Assembly: GCA_021776885.1 (NCBI GenBank)
Contig: JAJFFA010000238.1
Coordinates: 1 to 6,882 of the forward strand
Direction of reading: 5' to 3'
From: Planctomycetota bacterium
GTDB taxonomy: Bacteria > Planctomycetota > UBA1135 > GCA-002686595
Length of the DNA stretch: 6,882 bases
Position numbers and translations under genes: made by a program. Shown one piece after another: positions 1 through 6,020 of the stretch (its first letter is position 1; the number at the start of each line of letters is the position of its first letter). The notes below the pieces were generated by a model. That model did not search any database. It saw nothing but the letters and a program-made list of their open reading frames with translations, and was not told the origin of the DNA.

Positions 1-735
1 CTGGCCGCCGGCGAGGTCTGCGAGCTGGGGCCCGGCGCCGGGCTGCGGGTGCTGCGCGCCCAGGGAAAGATCCAGCTCTCGGGAGTGCTCTCGCGTGGGG
101 TGGGGGGCGAGCCCCCGGCCCTCGACGTGCGCCAGGCCCTCGGTCGCGGGACGAGCCTGTCCGACTGGCTGGCCGAGGTCGCCGGGGGAGAGGTCCCGTG
201 GACGGTGATCGTCGCGGGGGGCGACCTGGTGATCGACGGTCGCGTCGAGGTGGACACGCCGCTCTTGCTCGTGGCCGGCGGCTACCTGCGGATCCAGGGC
301 GAGGTCACGGCCAGCCCGAACCAGCTCTGGCTCGCCGGGCGCGGCGGGGGGATGAGCCTGCGCGACACGCGGCGCGCGGAGTTCGAGCTCGATGCGCCCT
401 CTGACAACCCCCTGGCCGTGCCCCTGCGCTTCCTGGCCGCCTCTTCACCCGTCCCTGCCGAGGGTGGGGCCGTGCGCTGGCTGGACGTGCGCGCCGGGGG
501 GCACGCCGGGGCGATCGGCAGCTGGAGCGTGCGCTACCAGGCTGCCGACGAGGCCCCCTCCTGGGACTCGGCTGTCTCCTACCCGCGACTCCTGGACGGC
601 CGTGGGCCCATCCGCGCCCTGATCGAGCTCAGGATCGAGCCCGCTCCGTCCGAGTCACCTAGCGGGTACCGCCGAACCGCCCCCTGGGATCCTCCCTATT
701 TGGACTACCTCCACCTCGTCTGGGAGCACGACTGA
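1..735 (+). CDS. Unknown beta-helix-like protein, C-terminal part (5' end outside window)
   Basis: The frame is open from base 1, so this is the last 244 codons of a longer gene. A GTG at 49 is only an internal possibility. I do not recognise a named family. Numbering from base 1, a motif of the form A-x-G-x-[L/I]-x-[I/L]-x-G-x-[V/L] occurs at residues 20-30, 72-82 and 92-102, with a degenerate copy near 112. The last three are exactly 20 residues apart, as expected for stacked beta-strand turns (a beta-helix or bactofilin-like solenoid). Residues about 170-244 are rich in Trp, Tyr and Pro and end in WDPPYLDYLHLVWEHD. This resembles the last strands of secreted beta-sandwich modules, but that is inference. 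No membrane segment is visible in this part. The stop TGA shares its A with the ATG of the prepilin peptidase gene, so the two are probably translationally coupled. A cell-surface or pilus-associated role is plausible from context only. Confidence 0.75.
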   Translation: MAAGEVCELGPGAGLRVLRAQGKIQLSGVLSRGVGGEPPALDVRQALGRGTSLSDWLAEVAGGEVPWTVIVAGGDLVIDGRVEVDTPLLLVAGGYLRIQGEVTASPNQLWLAGRGGGMSLRDTRRAEFELDAPSDNPLAVPLRFLAASSPVPAEGGAVRWLDVRAGGHAGAIGSWSVRYQAADEAPSWDSAVSYPRLLDGRGPIRALIELRIEPAPSESPSGYRRTAPWDPPYLDYLHLVWEHD

Positions 736-1682
736 TGCAGGGCCTCGAACAGCTGCTCCTGACAGGCCCCCCGTGGGCCGGTATCGCCCTGTGGGCCTTC
801 GTCGGGCTCTTCGTCGGCTCGTTCCTGAACGTGGCGATCCACCGCCTGCCCCTCGAGGGCGAGACGGTGTCCTTTCCGCGCCGCTCGCGCTGTCCGGACT
901 GCCGCACGGAGCTGACGTGGAAGGAGAACCTGCCCCTGGTCTCCTGGCTCTTCTTGCGCGGGCGCTGTCGCTCCTGCGGCTGGTCGATTCCCGCCCGCTA
1001 TCCCGCGGTGGAGGCCCTCACGGCCCTGCTCTGGGGACTCTCGGCATGGTCCGTCGAGCCCCGCTCCTGGGGCGATTGGGGCATGGTGGTCCTGTTCTCC
1101 ACGGTCCTGGCGGGGTTGGTGGTCGCCACCTTCGTCGATTTCGCCTGCTTCGAGATCCCGGACGAGGTCTCGATCGGGGGCATGTTCGCGGCCGTGGTCT
1201 TCTCCCTGGCGCTGCCCGGCGTGCACGAGGGGACCTGGGTCGCGCGCGCGGTCGCGGAGGGCGCTGGGGGTCAGGTCGACCGCTTCGGGGCGCTGCTCGG
1301 CTGCCTGGCCGGGATGGCCGTGGGTGGGGGCGTCCTGTGGGTCATCGGCTGGATCGGGACGAAGGCCTACGGCACGGATGCCATGGGCTTCGGGGACGTG
1401 AAGCTCCTGGCCGCCGGGGGGGGCTTCGTCGGCCCGGGGGGCGCCCTGGCCGCCCTGATGATCGCCGCCATGGTCGCCTCGGTGGCCGGGATCGGGAACA
1501 TGCTGCGCTTCCTGTGCCTGTCCCGCGCTCGGGCGCGCAGCCGTGGGCGCTCCGGGGGCTGGCAGCGCTCGCTGCGCGTCGCGCGTATCGCCGGACGCTA
1601 TCTGCCCTTCGGGCCCTACCTGGCATTGGGCATTGGAATCGTCCTTCTGTATTGGAATCATGTCCTCGTGCTCTTCGGTTGA
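735..1682 (+). CDS. pilD: Prepilin peptidase / N-methyltransferase (PilD/GspO family, A24)
   Basis: This is an inner-membrane aspartic protease that removes the leader peptide of type IV prepilins or type II pseudopilins. In this family the N-terminal domain also methylates the new N-terminus. The N-terminal segment GLFVGSFLNVAIHRLP (24-39) is diagnostic. Two CxxC pairs (C53/C56 and C78/C81) form the cysteine motif of the bifunctional enzymes. The catalytic aspartates are D135, in VDFACFEIPD, and D221, in GFGDVK. Several hydrophobic segments follow (about 118-134, 148-160, 185-207, 225-256 and 294-313). The length of 315 aa is slightly above the usual 250-290. The extra residues lie around 163-182, between the two catalytic aspartates, and in a basic loop rich in Arg and Ser at 263-285. 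The ATG overlaps the upstream stop (TGATG), which supports this start. The last ~13 codons are unusually A+T-rich. Both catalytic residues are intact, so I expect an active enzyme. Whether its clients are T4P or T2SS pilins cannot be told, but the nearby pilT favours T4P. Confidence 0.95.
   Translation: MQGLEQLLLTGPPWAGIALWAFVGLFVGSFLNVAIHRLPLEGETVSFPRRSRCPDCRTELTWKENLPLVSWLFLRGRCRSCGWSIPARYPAVEALTALLWGLSAWSVEPRSWGDWGMVVLFSTVLAGLVVATFVDFACFEIPDEVSIGGMFAAVVFSLALPGVHEGTWVARAVAEGAGGQVDRFGALLGCLAGMAVGGGVLWVIGWIGTKAYGTDAMGFGDVKLLAAGGGFVGPGGALAALMIAAMVASVAGIGNMLRFLCLSRARARSRGRSGGWQRSLRVARIAGRYLPFGPYLALGIGIVLLYWNHVLVLFG
1633..1661 (+). promoter_or_regulatory. Possible sigma70-like promoter inside the end of the prepilin peptidase gene
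   Basis: TTGGAA (1633-1638) and AATCAT (1656-1661) each match the -35 and -10 consensus at 4 of 6 positions and are 17 bases apart. They lie in a local A+T-rich island in an otherwise G+C-rich gene. They would place a transcript start near 1668, about 65 bases before the lipoprotein ATG. The match is weak, and chance resemblance is quite possible. Confidence 0.25.
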
Positions 1683-1723
1683 GGGCATCTCCGCTCCAGT
1701 CGCACGCTTCGCTCAGTTCTTCA

Positions 1724-1730
1724 GAGGGGA
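1724..1730 (+). promoter_or_regulatory. Strong Shine-Dalgarno site for the OmpA-like lipoprotein
   Basis: GAGGGGA ends four bases before ATG 1735. It is the clearest ribosome binding site in the window and decides the start: longer in-frame starts upstream would overlap the prepilin peptidase and would place the lipoprotein signal peptide internally. Confidence 0.7.
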
Positions 1731-1734
1731 AACG

Positions 1735-2436
1735 ATGAAGACCCAAACGACATCCAAGGCAGCTCTCTTCGCGATCCTCATCGGGTCGCTCTTCGCGGGC
1801 GGCTGCGCCTCATCAGGGGCTCTGCGAGCCGCGATCGCGGACCGCGAGGCCGAGATCCGCGAGCTGCGCGAGCAGAAGATCACGCTCAGTGATCGCCTGC
1901 AGACCCTGACCCACGAGCGCGACAACCTGGCCAGCTCCCTCGAGGACGCTGCGCGCCTGGCCGAGCGCAACGTGGGGGTCACCCCGGCGGCGGCTCCCGC
2001 GCAGGTGGCACCGGTGCGCTACGACGACCTCGACAACCTGGGGGTCGGCTACGGCGTGCGCGACGGGCGCATGGTGATCACCCTGCCCTCGTCCATCAGC
2101 TTTCCTTCGGGCAAGGCGGAGCTCTCGGCCCAGGGCAAGCAAGCCCTGCAGGCGGTCGCCAGGCGGCTCAAGAACGAGTTCCCGAACGGGACCTTCCACA
2201 TCGAGGGGCACACCGACTCGGATCCGATCTCGCGCTCGGCCTTCGGCTCGAACCGTCAGCTGTCCCTGGCGCGCGCCATGGCCGTTCTGTCGTACATGGT
2301 CGAGGTCTGCGAGATCCGCGACAAGCGCTTCGTCGTCGCCGGCCACGGCGAGTACAAGCCCCTGGCCTCGAACGATTCCGCCGAGGGCAAGGCCAAGAAC
2401 CGCCGGGTCGAGATCGTCGTCCACGGACGCCAGTAG
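1735..2436 (+). CDS. OmpA/Pal-like peptidoglycan-binding outer-membrane lipoprotein
   Basis: The 233-aa product starts with a lipoprotein signal peptide: basic n-region MKTQTTSK, hydrophobic core 9-20, and lipobox FAGGC with the lipidated cysteine at C24. Residues about 29-78 are charged heptad-like sequence (ADREAEIRELREQKITLSDR and on) and probably form a coiled coil. An Ala/Pro-rich linker follows (82-93). Residues about 113-231 are an OmpA_C/Pal-type domain: SFPSGKAELS (122-131), IEGHTDSDPI (156-165), a helix with LSLARA (176-181) and GKAKNRRVEI (218-227). D161 and R180 correspond to the pair that grips diaminopimelate in OmpA and Pal, so peptidoglycan binding is likely. The protein would link outer membrane and cell wall. 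It lies 52 bases after the prepilin peptidase gene and is followed by two hairpins, so it closes that transcription unit. The coiled-coil spacer is unlike E. coli Pal and is closer to generic OmpA-family lipoproteins. A structural role for the pilus machine is only a guess from location. Confidence 0.92.
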   Translation: MKTQTTSKAALFAILIGSLFAGGCASSGALRAAIADREAEIRELREQKITLSDRLQTLTHERDNLASSLEDAARLAERNVGVTPAAAPAQVAPVRYDDLDNLGVGYGVRDGRMVITLPSSISFPSGKAELSAQGKQALQAVARRLKNEFPNGTFHIEGHTDSDPISRSAFGSNRQLSLARAMAVLSYMVEVCEIRDKRFVVAGHGEYKPLASNDSAEGKAKNRRVEIVVHGRQ

Positions 2437-2441
2437 CGCCG

Positions 2442-2460
2442 GGGTCCCGCGCGGGGACCC
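2442..2460 (+). terminator. GC-rich hairpin just after the lipoprotein gene
   Basis: GGGTCCC (2442-2448) and GGGACCC (2454-2460) form a perfect 7-bp stem with loop GCGCG, six bases after the stop codon. No T-run follows, so it may be a weak terminator or an mRNA 3'-end stabilising hairpin rather than a classical terminator. Confidence 0.45.
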
Positions 2461-2522
2461 GGGGGCTGCTCGGGCCCGCTCGGCTGGCGCCCTGAGTCCA
2501 CCCGAAGTACACCGAGGGACAC

Positions 2523-2562
2523 GCGGGGGGGGAGGGCTTGGCCCGCTCCCCCCGCTGCTTTT
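2523..2562 (+). terminator. Probable intrinsic terminator upstream of the EF-G-like gene
   Basis: GCGGGGGG (2523-2530) pairs with CCCCCCGC (2548-2555). The upper stem continues imperfectly through AGGGC and GCCCGCT, and the right arm is followed by TGCTTTT ending at 2562. A G+C-rich hairpin plus a short T-run is the expected form. It would stop transcripts from the lipoprotein and peptidase genes before the EF-G-like gene. Confidence 0.6.
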
Positions 2563-2590
2563 GCGAAGGTCGGGGGGCAGGAAGTAGGAT
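2561..2590 (+). promoter_or_regulatory. Candidate sigma70-like promoter for the EF-G-like gene
   Basis: TTGCGA (2561-2566) and TAGGAT (2585-2590) are separated by 18 bases, and each matches the consensus at 4 of 6 positions. TAGGAT-type -10 boxes are common in G+C-rich bacteria. The pair begins right at the end of the terminator T-run, the usual place for a new promoter. A transcript would start near 2597, leaving a leader of about 48 bases. This reading conflicts with the small ORF at 2589. Confidence 0.4.
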
Positions 2591-2648
2591 GCGCGGCCCA
2601 CATCGGGCGCGCGTCGCCCTGGACCCCTTGCTCCCATCGCGAACATGA
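2589..2648 (+). other. Possible 19-codon leader ORF ending on the EF-G-like start codon
   Basis: ATG 2589 follows AGGA (2579-2582) at a good six-base distance. It encodes MRGPHRARVALDPLLPSRT, and its TGA stop (2646-2648) overlaps the EF-G-like ATG (2645-2647) as ATGA. Such overlap would allow coupled translation and would make up for the missing Shine-Dalgarno site in front of the EF-G-like gene. Against it, the ATG sits in the best -10 box candidate, so the ORF is translated only if transcription starts further upstream. No peptide family is recognisable. It may be a chance ORF. Confidence 0.17.
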
Positions 2649-4657
2649 CCGAGCTGTCCGCCATTCGCAACATCGCATTCGTCGGCCACCCGTCCTCTGG
2701 CAAGACGACCCTCGTGGACGCCCTGGCGTTCAAGACCGGCGCCTCGCCGCGCAAGGGAACGGTCGCGGACAAGACCAGCATCTGTGACACGGAGCCGGAC
2801 GAGCAGGACAAGGGCCACACCCTGCAGGCTTCAGTCGTCTGGGCCGACTGGGGCGAGCGCAGCTGGTCCTTCTTCGACACGCCGGGCTACCCCGAGTTCC
2901 GCGCCGAGGTGCAGTCGGCCATGTTCGGAGCCGACATGGTCGTCGGCGTCGTCAGCTGTGCCAGCGGCGCGACCTTCAACCTGCGCACGAAGATGAAGAC
3001 CGCGGCCGACATGGGGCGCGGGCGCGCGATCGTCCTGACCCACCTCGACGGCGACAACGCGGACTTCGACGCCACCATGCTCGAGCTGCGTAGCCGCGTG
3101 GGCGAGACCTGCGTGCCTGTGCTCCTGCCCGACCAGAGCGGCCCCGGCTTCTCGGCGGTGCGACGCACGATCCTCGACCCCGAGAGCGACTGGTGCGGAC
3201 GCCTCAAGGATCGGGTGATGGACGCCTGCGAGGACGAGGAGCTCTTGAACGCCTACCTCGAGACCTCCGAGCTGTCCGAGGAGCAGCTCGACTCGCTGAT
3301 GCCGACGGCGATCACCAAGGGCTCGCTGGTTCCGGTCCTCATCTGCAACCCGGTCAACGAGATCGGGCTGATGAAGACCCTGGAGTTCCTCAAGCGCTTC
3401 GCGCCGAGCCCCGAGCACCTGCCGACCAAGAACGCGGACGACGAGGAGATCGCGGCCGATCCGTCGGGTCCCCTGATCGCGACGGTCTTCAACGTCAAGG
3501 CCGACGCCCACGTGGGCAAGATCTGCCTGGCCCGGATCCACAGCGGCTCCCTTGGCGCCCATGACGTGGTGCACGGCGCGGACGGGGACAAGGGCGAGAA
3601 GCTCGGTGGGCTGTTCCGCATGGTGGGCAAGAAGCGCGAGCCCATCGAGAGCGCGGGCCCGGGTGAGATCGTCGCCTTTTCCAAGGTCGAGAAGCTTCCG
3701 GTCTGGGCGCCGTTCAGCAAGCCGGGCAGCGACCCGGTTCAGGTGCAGAGCCCGCGCTCGCCGATCCCGATGGTGGCCCTGGCGGTGGTGCCCAAGACGC
3801 GTGCCGACGAGCAGAAGATCGGCGAGGCCCTGACCAAGCTGGCCGCGGAGGACCCGACCTTCACCATCGAGCACGCCACCGAGACCCACGAGCTGGTGGT
3901 GCACGGCATGAGCGACCTGCACCTGGCGGTGATGCTCGAGCGCATGCGCCGGCGCTACGGGGTCGACGTCGACACCCACGTGCCGCGCATCCTGTACCGC
4001 GAGACGATCACGAAGAAGGTCTCCGAGGGCCACCACCGCCACAAGAAGCAGAGTGGCGGGCGCGGCCAGTTCGGCGAGTGCTACGTGCGGCTCAAGAAGC
4101 TCGAATCGGGCGAGGGCATCCAGTTCAACGACGCCGTCGTGGGTGGCTCGATCCCGCGCAACCTGATCCCCGCCGTCGAGAAGGGTGTGCGCGAGGTCGC
4201 CTCCCAGGGCATCCTGACCCGGGGCAAGGTGGTGGACATCGAGATCGAGCTCTACGACGGCAAGTTCCATGCGGTCGACTCGGACGAGGCCAGCTTCAAG
4301 ATGGCCGGCGGACGTGCCTTCCGGGACGGCTTCGAGAAGGCCGGGCCGGTGCTGCTGGAGCCGGTGATGGATGTCGAGATCCACATCCCCTCGGACCACG
4401 CGGGGACGATCTTCAGCGACGTGACCAGCCACCGTCGCGGCCACGTGCTGGACCAGGCCAACGAGGGCGACGGCGCGATCACCGTGATCAAGGCCCAGGT
4501 TCCGCTCTCGATGATCCAGACCTACCACCGCGACCTGAAGTCCCAGACGGCAGGCGAGGGCTCCTTCTCGATGTCCTTCTCGCACTTCGCCCCGGTTCCC
4601 TCGGCCGAGCAGGCCAAGGTTCTGGCCGAGGTGGGCCGCAAGCACGAAGACGACTGA
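2645..4657 (+). CDS. Elongation factor G-like GTPase (EF-G2 type paralogue)
   Basis: This 670-aa protein has the full five-domain EF-G layout. The GTPase domain spans about 7-265, domain II about 275-370, domain III about 374-450, domain IV about 451-570 and domain V about 573-660. G1 is GHPSSGKT (14-21). The switch I region is DKGHTLQASV (55-64). G3 is DTPGY (78-82), and G4 sits at THLD (132-135). Domain IV keeps KKQSGGRGQFG (467-477), GGSIPRNLIPAVEKGV (500-515) and H542 in the tip loop FHAVDSDE. Canonical EF-G has DTPGH and NKMD. Here the catalytic His is Tyr, as in the EF-G2/FusA2-like subfamily, and the G4 motif has also changed. It is therefore most likely a paralogue with a specialised ribosome role rather than the housekeeping translocase, which should be elsewhere in the genome. 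A strong terminator follows and another precedes it, so it is probably monocistronic. No good Shine-Dalgarno precedes ATG 2645, but the start fits the family: IRNIAFVGH begins at residue 7. Confidence 0.93.
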   Translation: MTELSAIRNIAFVGHPSSGKTTLVDALAFKTGASPRKGTVADKTSICDTEPDEQDKGHTLQASVVWADWGERSWSFFDTPGYPEFRAEVQSAMFGADMVVGVVSCASGATFNLRTKMKTAADMGRGRAIVLTHLDGDNADFDATMLELRSRVGETCVPVLLPDQSGPGFSAVRRTILDPESDWCGRLKDRVMDACEDEELLNAYLETSELSEEQLDSLMPTAITKGSLVPVLICNPVNEIGLMKTLEFLKRFAPSPEHLPTKNADDEEIAADPSGPLIATVFNVKADAHVGKICLARIHSGSLGAHDVVHGADGDKGEKLGGLFRMVGKKREPIESAGPGEIVAFSKVEKLPVWAPFSKPGSDPVQVQSPRSPIPMVALAVVPKTRADEQKIGEALTKLAAEDPTFTIEHATETHELVVHGMSDLHLAVMLERMRRRYGVDVDTHVPRILYRETITKKVSEGHHRHKKQSGGRGQFGECYVRLKKLESGEGIQFNDAVVGGSIPRNLIPAVEKGVREVASQGILTRGKVVDIEIELYDGKFHAVDSDEASFKMAGGRAFRDGFEKAGPVLLEPVMDVEIHIPSDHAGTIFSDVTSHRRGHVLDQANEGDGAITVIKAQVPLSMIQTYHRDLKSQTAGEGSFSMSFSHFAPVPSAEQAKVLAEVGRKHEDD

Positions 4658-4685
4658 CCCCCGTTCCTGGCCCACTCCGGCGGCT

Positions 4686-4721
4686 CCAGGGCCCCCACGT
4701 CGCAGGACGTGGGGGCCCTGG
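4686..4721 (+). terminator. Strong hairpin terminator after the EF-G-like gene
   Basis: CCAGGGCCCCCACGTC (4686-4701) and GACGTGGGGGCCCTGG (4706-4721) are perfect 16-bp complements around a GCAG loop, 28 bases after the stop codon. Downstream comes GGCCATTTGAAT, only a weak T-run. The length and perfection of the stem make it the clearest terminator in the window. It separates the EF-G-like gene from pilT. Confidence 0.85.
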
Positions 4722-4951
4722 GCCATTTGAATCCGTTGCGTCGCCCGCCGCCGCGGCCGCTCCCGCCGGCCAGGGCCAGGCACCGGGAAGGAATTTCCAC
4801 CCCAGCGGGGCTCAGGTCGGAGTCCCGCGACTTCCGATGTCTACCCGTCCCTCGGACTGCGGTGGGAGTCCTCTCCGTGCCCCTGGGAATCGATCGCTCC
4901 CGTTGCTGAAGCCCCTCTCGACGCGCCCCTAGACCTCCCGGACACGCCCCC
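4722..4951 (+). promoter_or_regulatory. Leader / promoter region of pilT-pilB, no gene seen
   Basis: About 230 non-coding bases separate the terminator from pilT. The pilT-pilB promoter should lie here, but I find no convincing -35/-10 pair and no sigma54 GG-N10-GC site. Short inverted and direct repeats occur at 4819-4871: GGAGTCC appears at 4819-4825 and 4865-4871, GACTTCC at 4829-4835, and GGACT at 4854-4858 can pair with AGTCC at 4867-4871. They could form weak hairpins or bind a regulator. The ATG of pilT lacks a clear Shine-Dalgarno site. Confidence 0.3.
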
Positions 4952-6016
4952 ATGATTACGATGGAAGAACTCCTGGCGCTGATGGTGCGCCAGGGTGGGT
5001 CGGACCTGCACATCACGGTGGGCAGCCCGCCGCGCATTCGCCTGGACGGGGCTCTCCTGTCCGTCGAGCACCAGGCCCTCGAGGCCGAGGACACACGCCG
5101 CCTGGCGACCAGCGTCCTGACCTCGGACCAGATCGCCAAGCTCGACCGCGACCTCGAGCTCGACTGCTCCTTCGGGCTGGAGGGCAACGGACGCTTCCGC
5201 GTCAACGTCTTCTACCAGCAGGGTTCGGTGGCCTGCGTGCTGCGCTCGATCCCCGGTGGCATCCCGAACTTCGAGCAGCTCGGCATGCCCCTCGAGGTCT
5301 GCCAGCGCATCTGCAACATGCACGCCGGGCTGGTGCTGGTCACCGGCGCCACGGGCTCGGGCAAGTCGACCTCGCTGGCCGCGATGATCGACTACATCAA
5401 CGTCAACCGCCAGGCGCATATCGTCACGATCGAGGACCCGGTCGAGTTCACGCATGTGCACAAGAACTGCGTCGTCACCCAGCGCGAGGTCGGCGGAGAC
5501 ACCAAGGCCTTCAAGAACGCCCTGCGCAGTGTGCTGCGTCAGGACCCGGACATCGTCCTGGTCGGCGAGCTGCGCGACCACGAGACGATCGAGGCCGCCC
5601 TGACTCTCTCCGAGACCGGCCACCTGACCTTCGGCACGCTGCACACCTCGGACGCGGTGCAGTCGGTCAACCGCATCATCGACGTCTTCCCGCCGCACCA
5701 GCAATCCCAGGTGCGCACCATGCTGTCCTTCAGCCTGGAGGCCGTCTTCAGCCAGAAGCTCTTGCCCATCGCCAACGGCACCGGGCGGGTCATGGCGAAC
5801 GAGGTCATGATCGCCACGCCGGGCATCCGCGCCCTGATCCGCGACGGCAAGTCGCACCAGATCTACTCCCAGATCCAGACCGGTGGGCGCCTGGGCATGA
5901 GCACCATGGCCCAGTCCCTGGGCCGCCTCGTGTCCTCGGGGCGCGTCAGCATGAAGGACGCGGAGTCCGTGCTCTCCGATCCGGGCGAGCTGCGCTCCAA
6001 CATCAACGCGGCCTAG
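4952..6016 (+). CDS. pilT: Type IV pilus retraction ATPase PilT
   Basis: This is a cytoplasmic hexameric ATPase that depolymerises the pilus and powers twitching, adhesion and DNA uptake. The 354-aa length is typical of PilT. The N-terminal domain has the family hallmark GGSDLHITVGSPPRIRLDG (15-33). Walker A is GATGSGKST (132-140). The Asp box is VTIEDPVEF (158-166). Walker B is DIVLVGELRD (200-209) with catalytic E206. The His box is TGHLTFGTLHTS (222-233). The C-terminal GIRALIRDGK (291-300) matches the AIRNLIRE motif that is specific to PilT and needed for retraction, with conservative changes. All catalytic residues are present. The start could be ATG 4952 or ATG 4961 (MEELLALM), and both fit family alignments. 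The next gene, a PilB-type ATPase, starts four bases after the stop, so retraction and extension motors are probably expressed together. PilU is a less likely alternative, given the C-terminal motif. Confidence 0.96.
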   Translation: MITMEELLALMVRQGGSDLHITVGSPPRIRLDGALLSVEHQALEAEDTRRLATSVLTSDQIAKLDRDLELDCSFGLEGNGRFRVNVFYQQGSVACVLRSIPGGIPNFEQLGMPLEVCQRICNMHAGLVLVTGATGSGKSTSLAAMIDYINVNRQAHIVTIEDPVEFTHVHKNCVVTQREVGGDTKAFKNALRSVLRQDPDIVLVGELRDHETIEAALTLSETGHLTFGTLHTSDAVQSVNRIIDVFPPHQQSQVRTMLSFSLEAVFSQKLLPIANGTGRVMANEVMIATPGIRALIRDGKSHQIYSQIQTGGRLGMSTMAQSLGRLVSSGRVSMKDAESVLSDPGELRSNINAA

Positions 6017-6020
6017 CCCC

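Noticed and set aside
705..1688. 327-codon minus-strand open frame opposite the prepilin peptidase
   Set aside because: It is an antisense shadow, and the sense strand has intact catalytic and cysteine motifs.
1543..1734. N-terminal extension of the lipoprotein gene from an upstream ATG at 1543
   Set aside because: It would bury the signal peptide and lipobox inside the protein and overlap the prepilin peptidase by 140 bases. The strong ribosome binding site points to ATG 1735.
2831..4783. 650-codon open frame on the minus strand opposite the EF-G-like gene
   Set aside because: Its translation is low-complexity (His, Leu, Asp, Arg, Val rich) and matches no family. It mirrors the codon structure of a confidently identified gene, as expected in G+C-rich DNA.
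4790..4798. Small palindrome GGAATTTCC in the pilT leader
   Set aside because: Four-base arms around one base are too short to distinguish from chance.
4885..4906. Sigma54-type promoter before pilT, suggested by TGGG and TTGC
   Set aside because: The GG and GC elements are not 10 bases apart. At the required position upstream of GC 4905-4906 the bases are AT.
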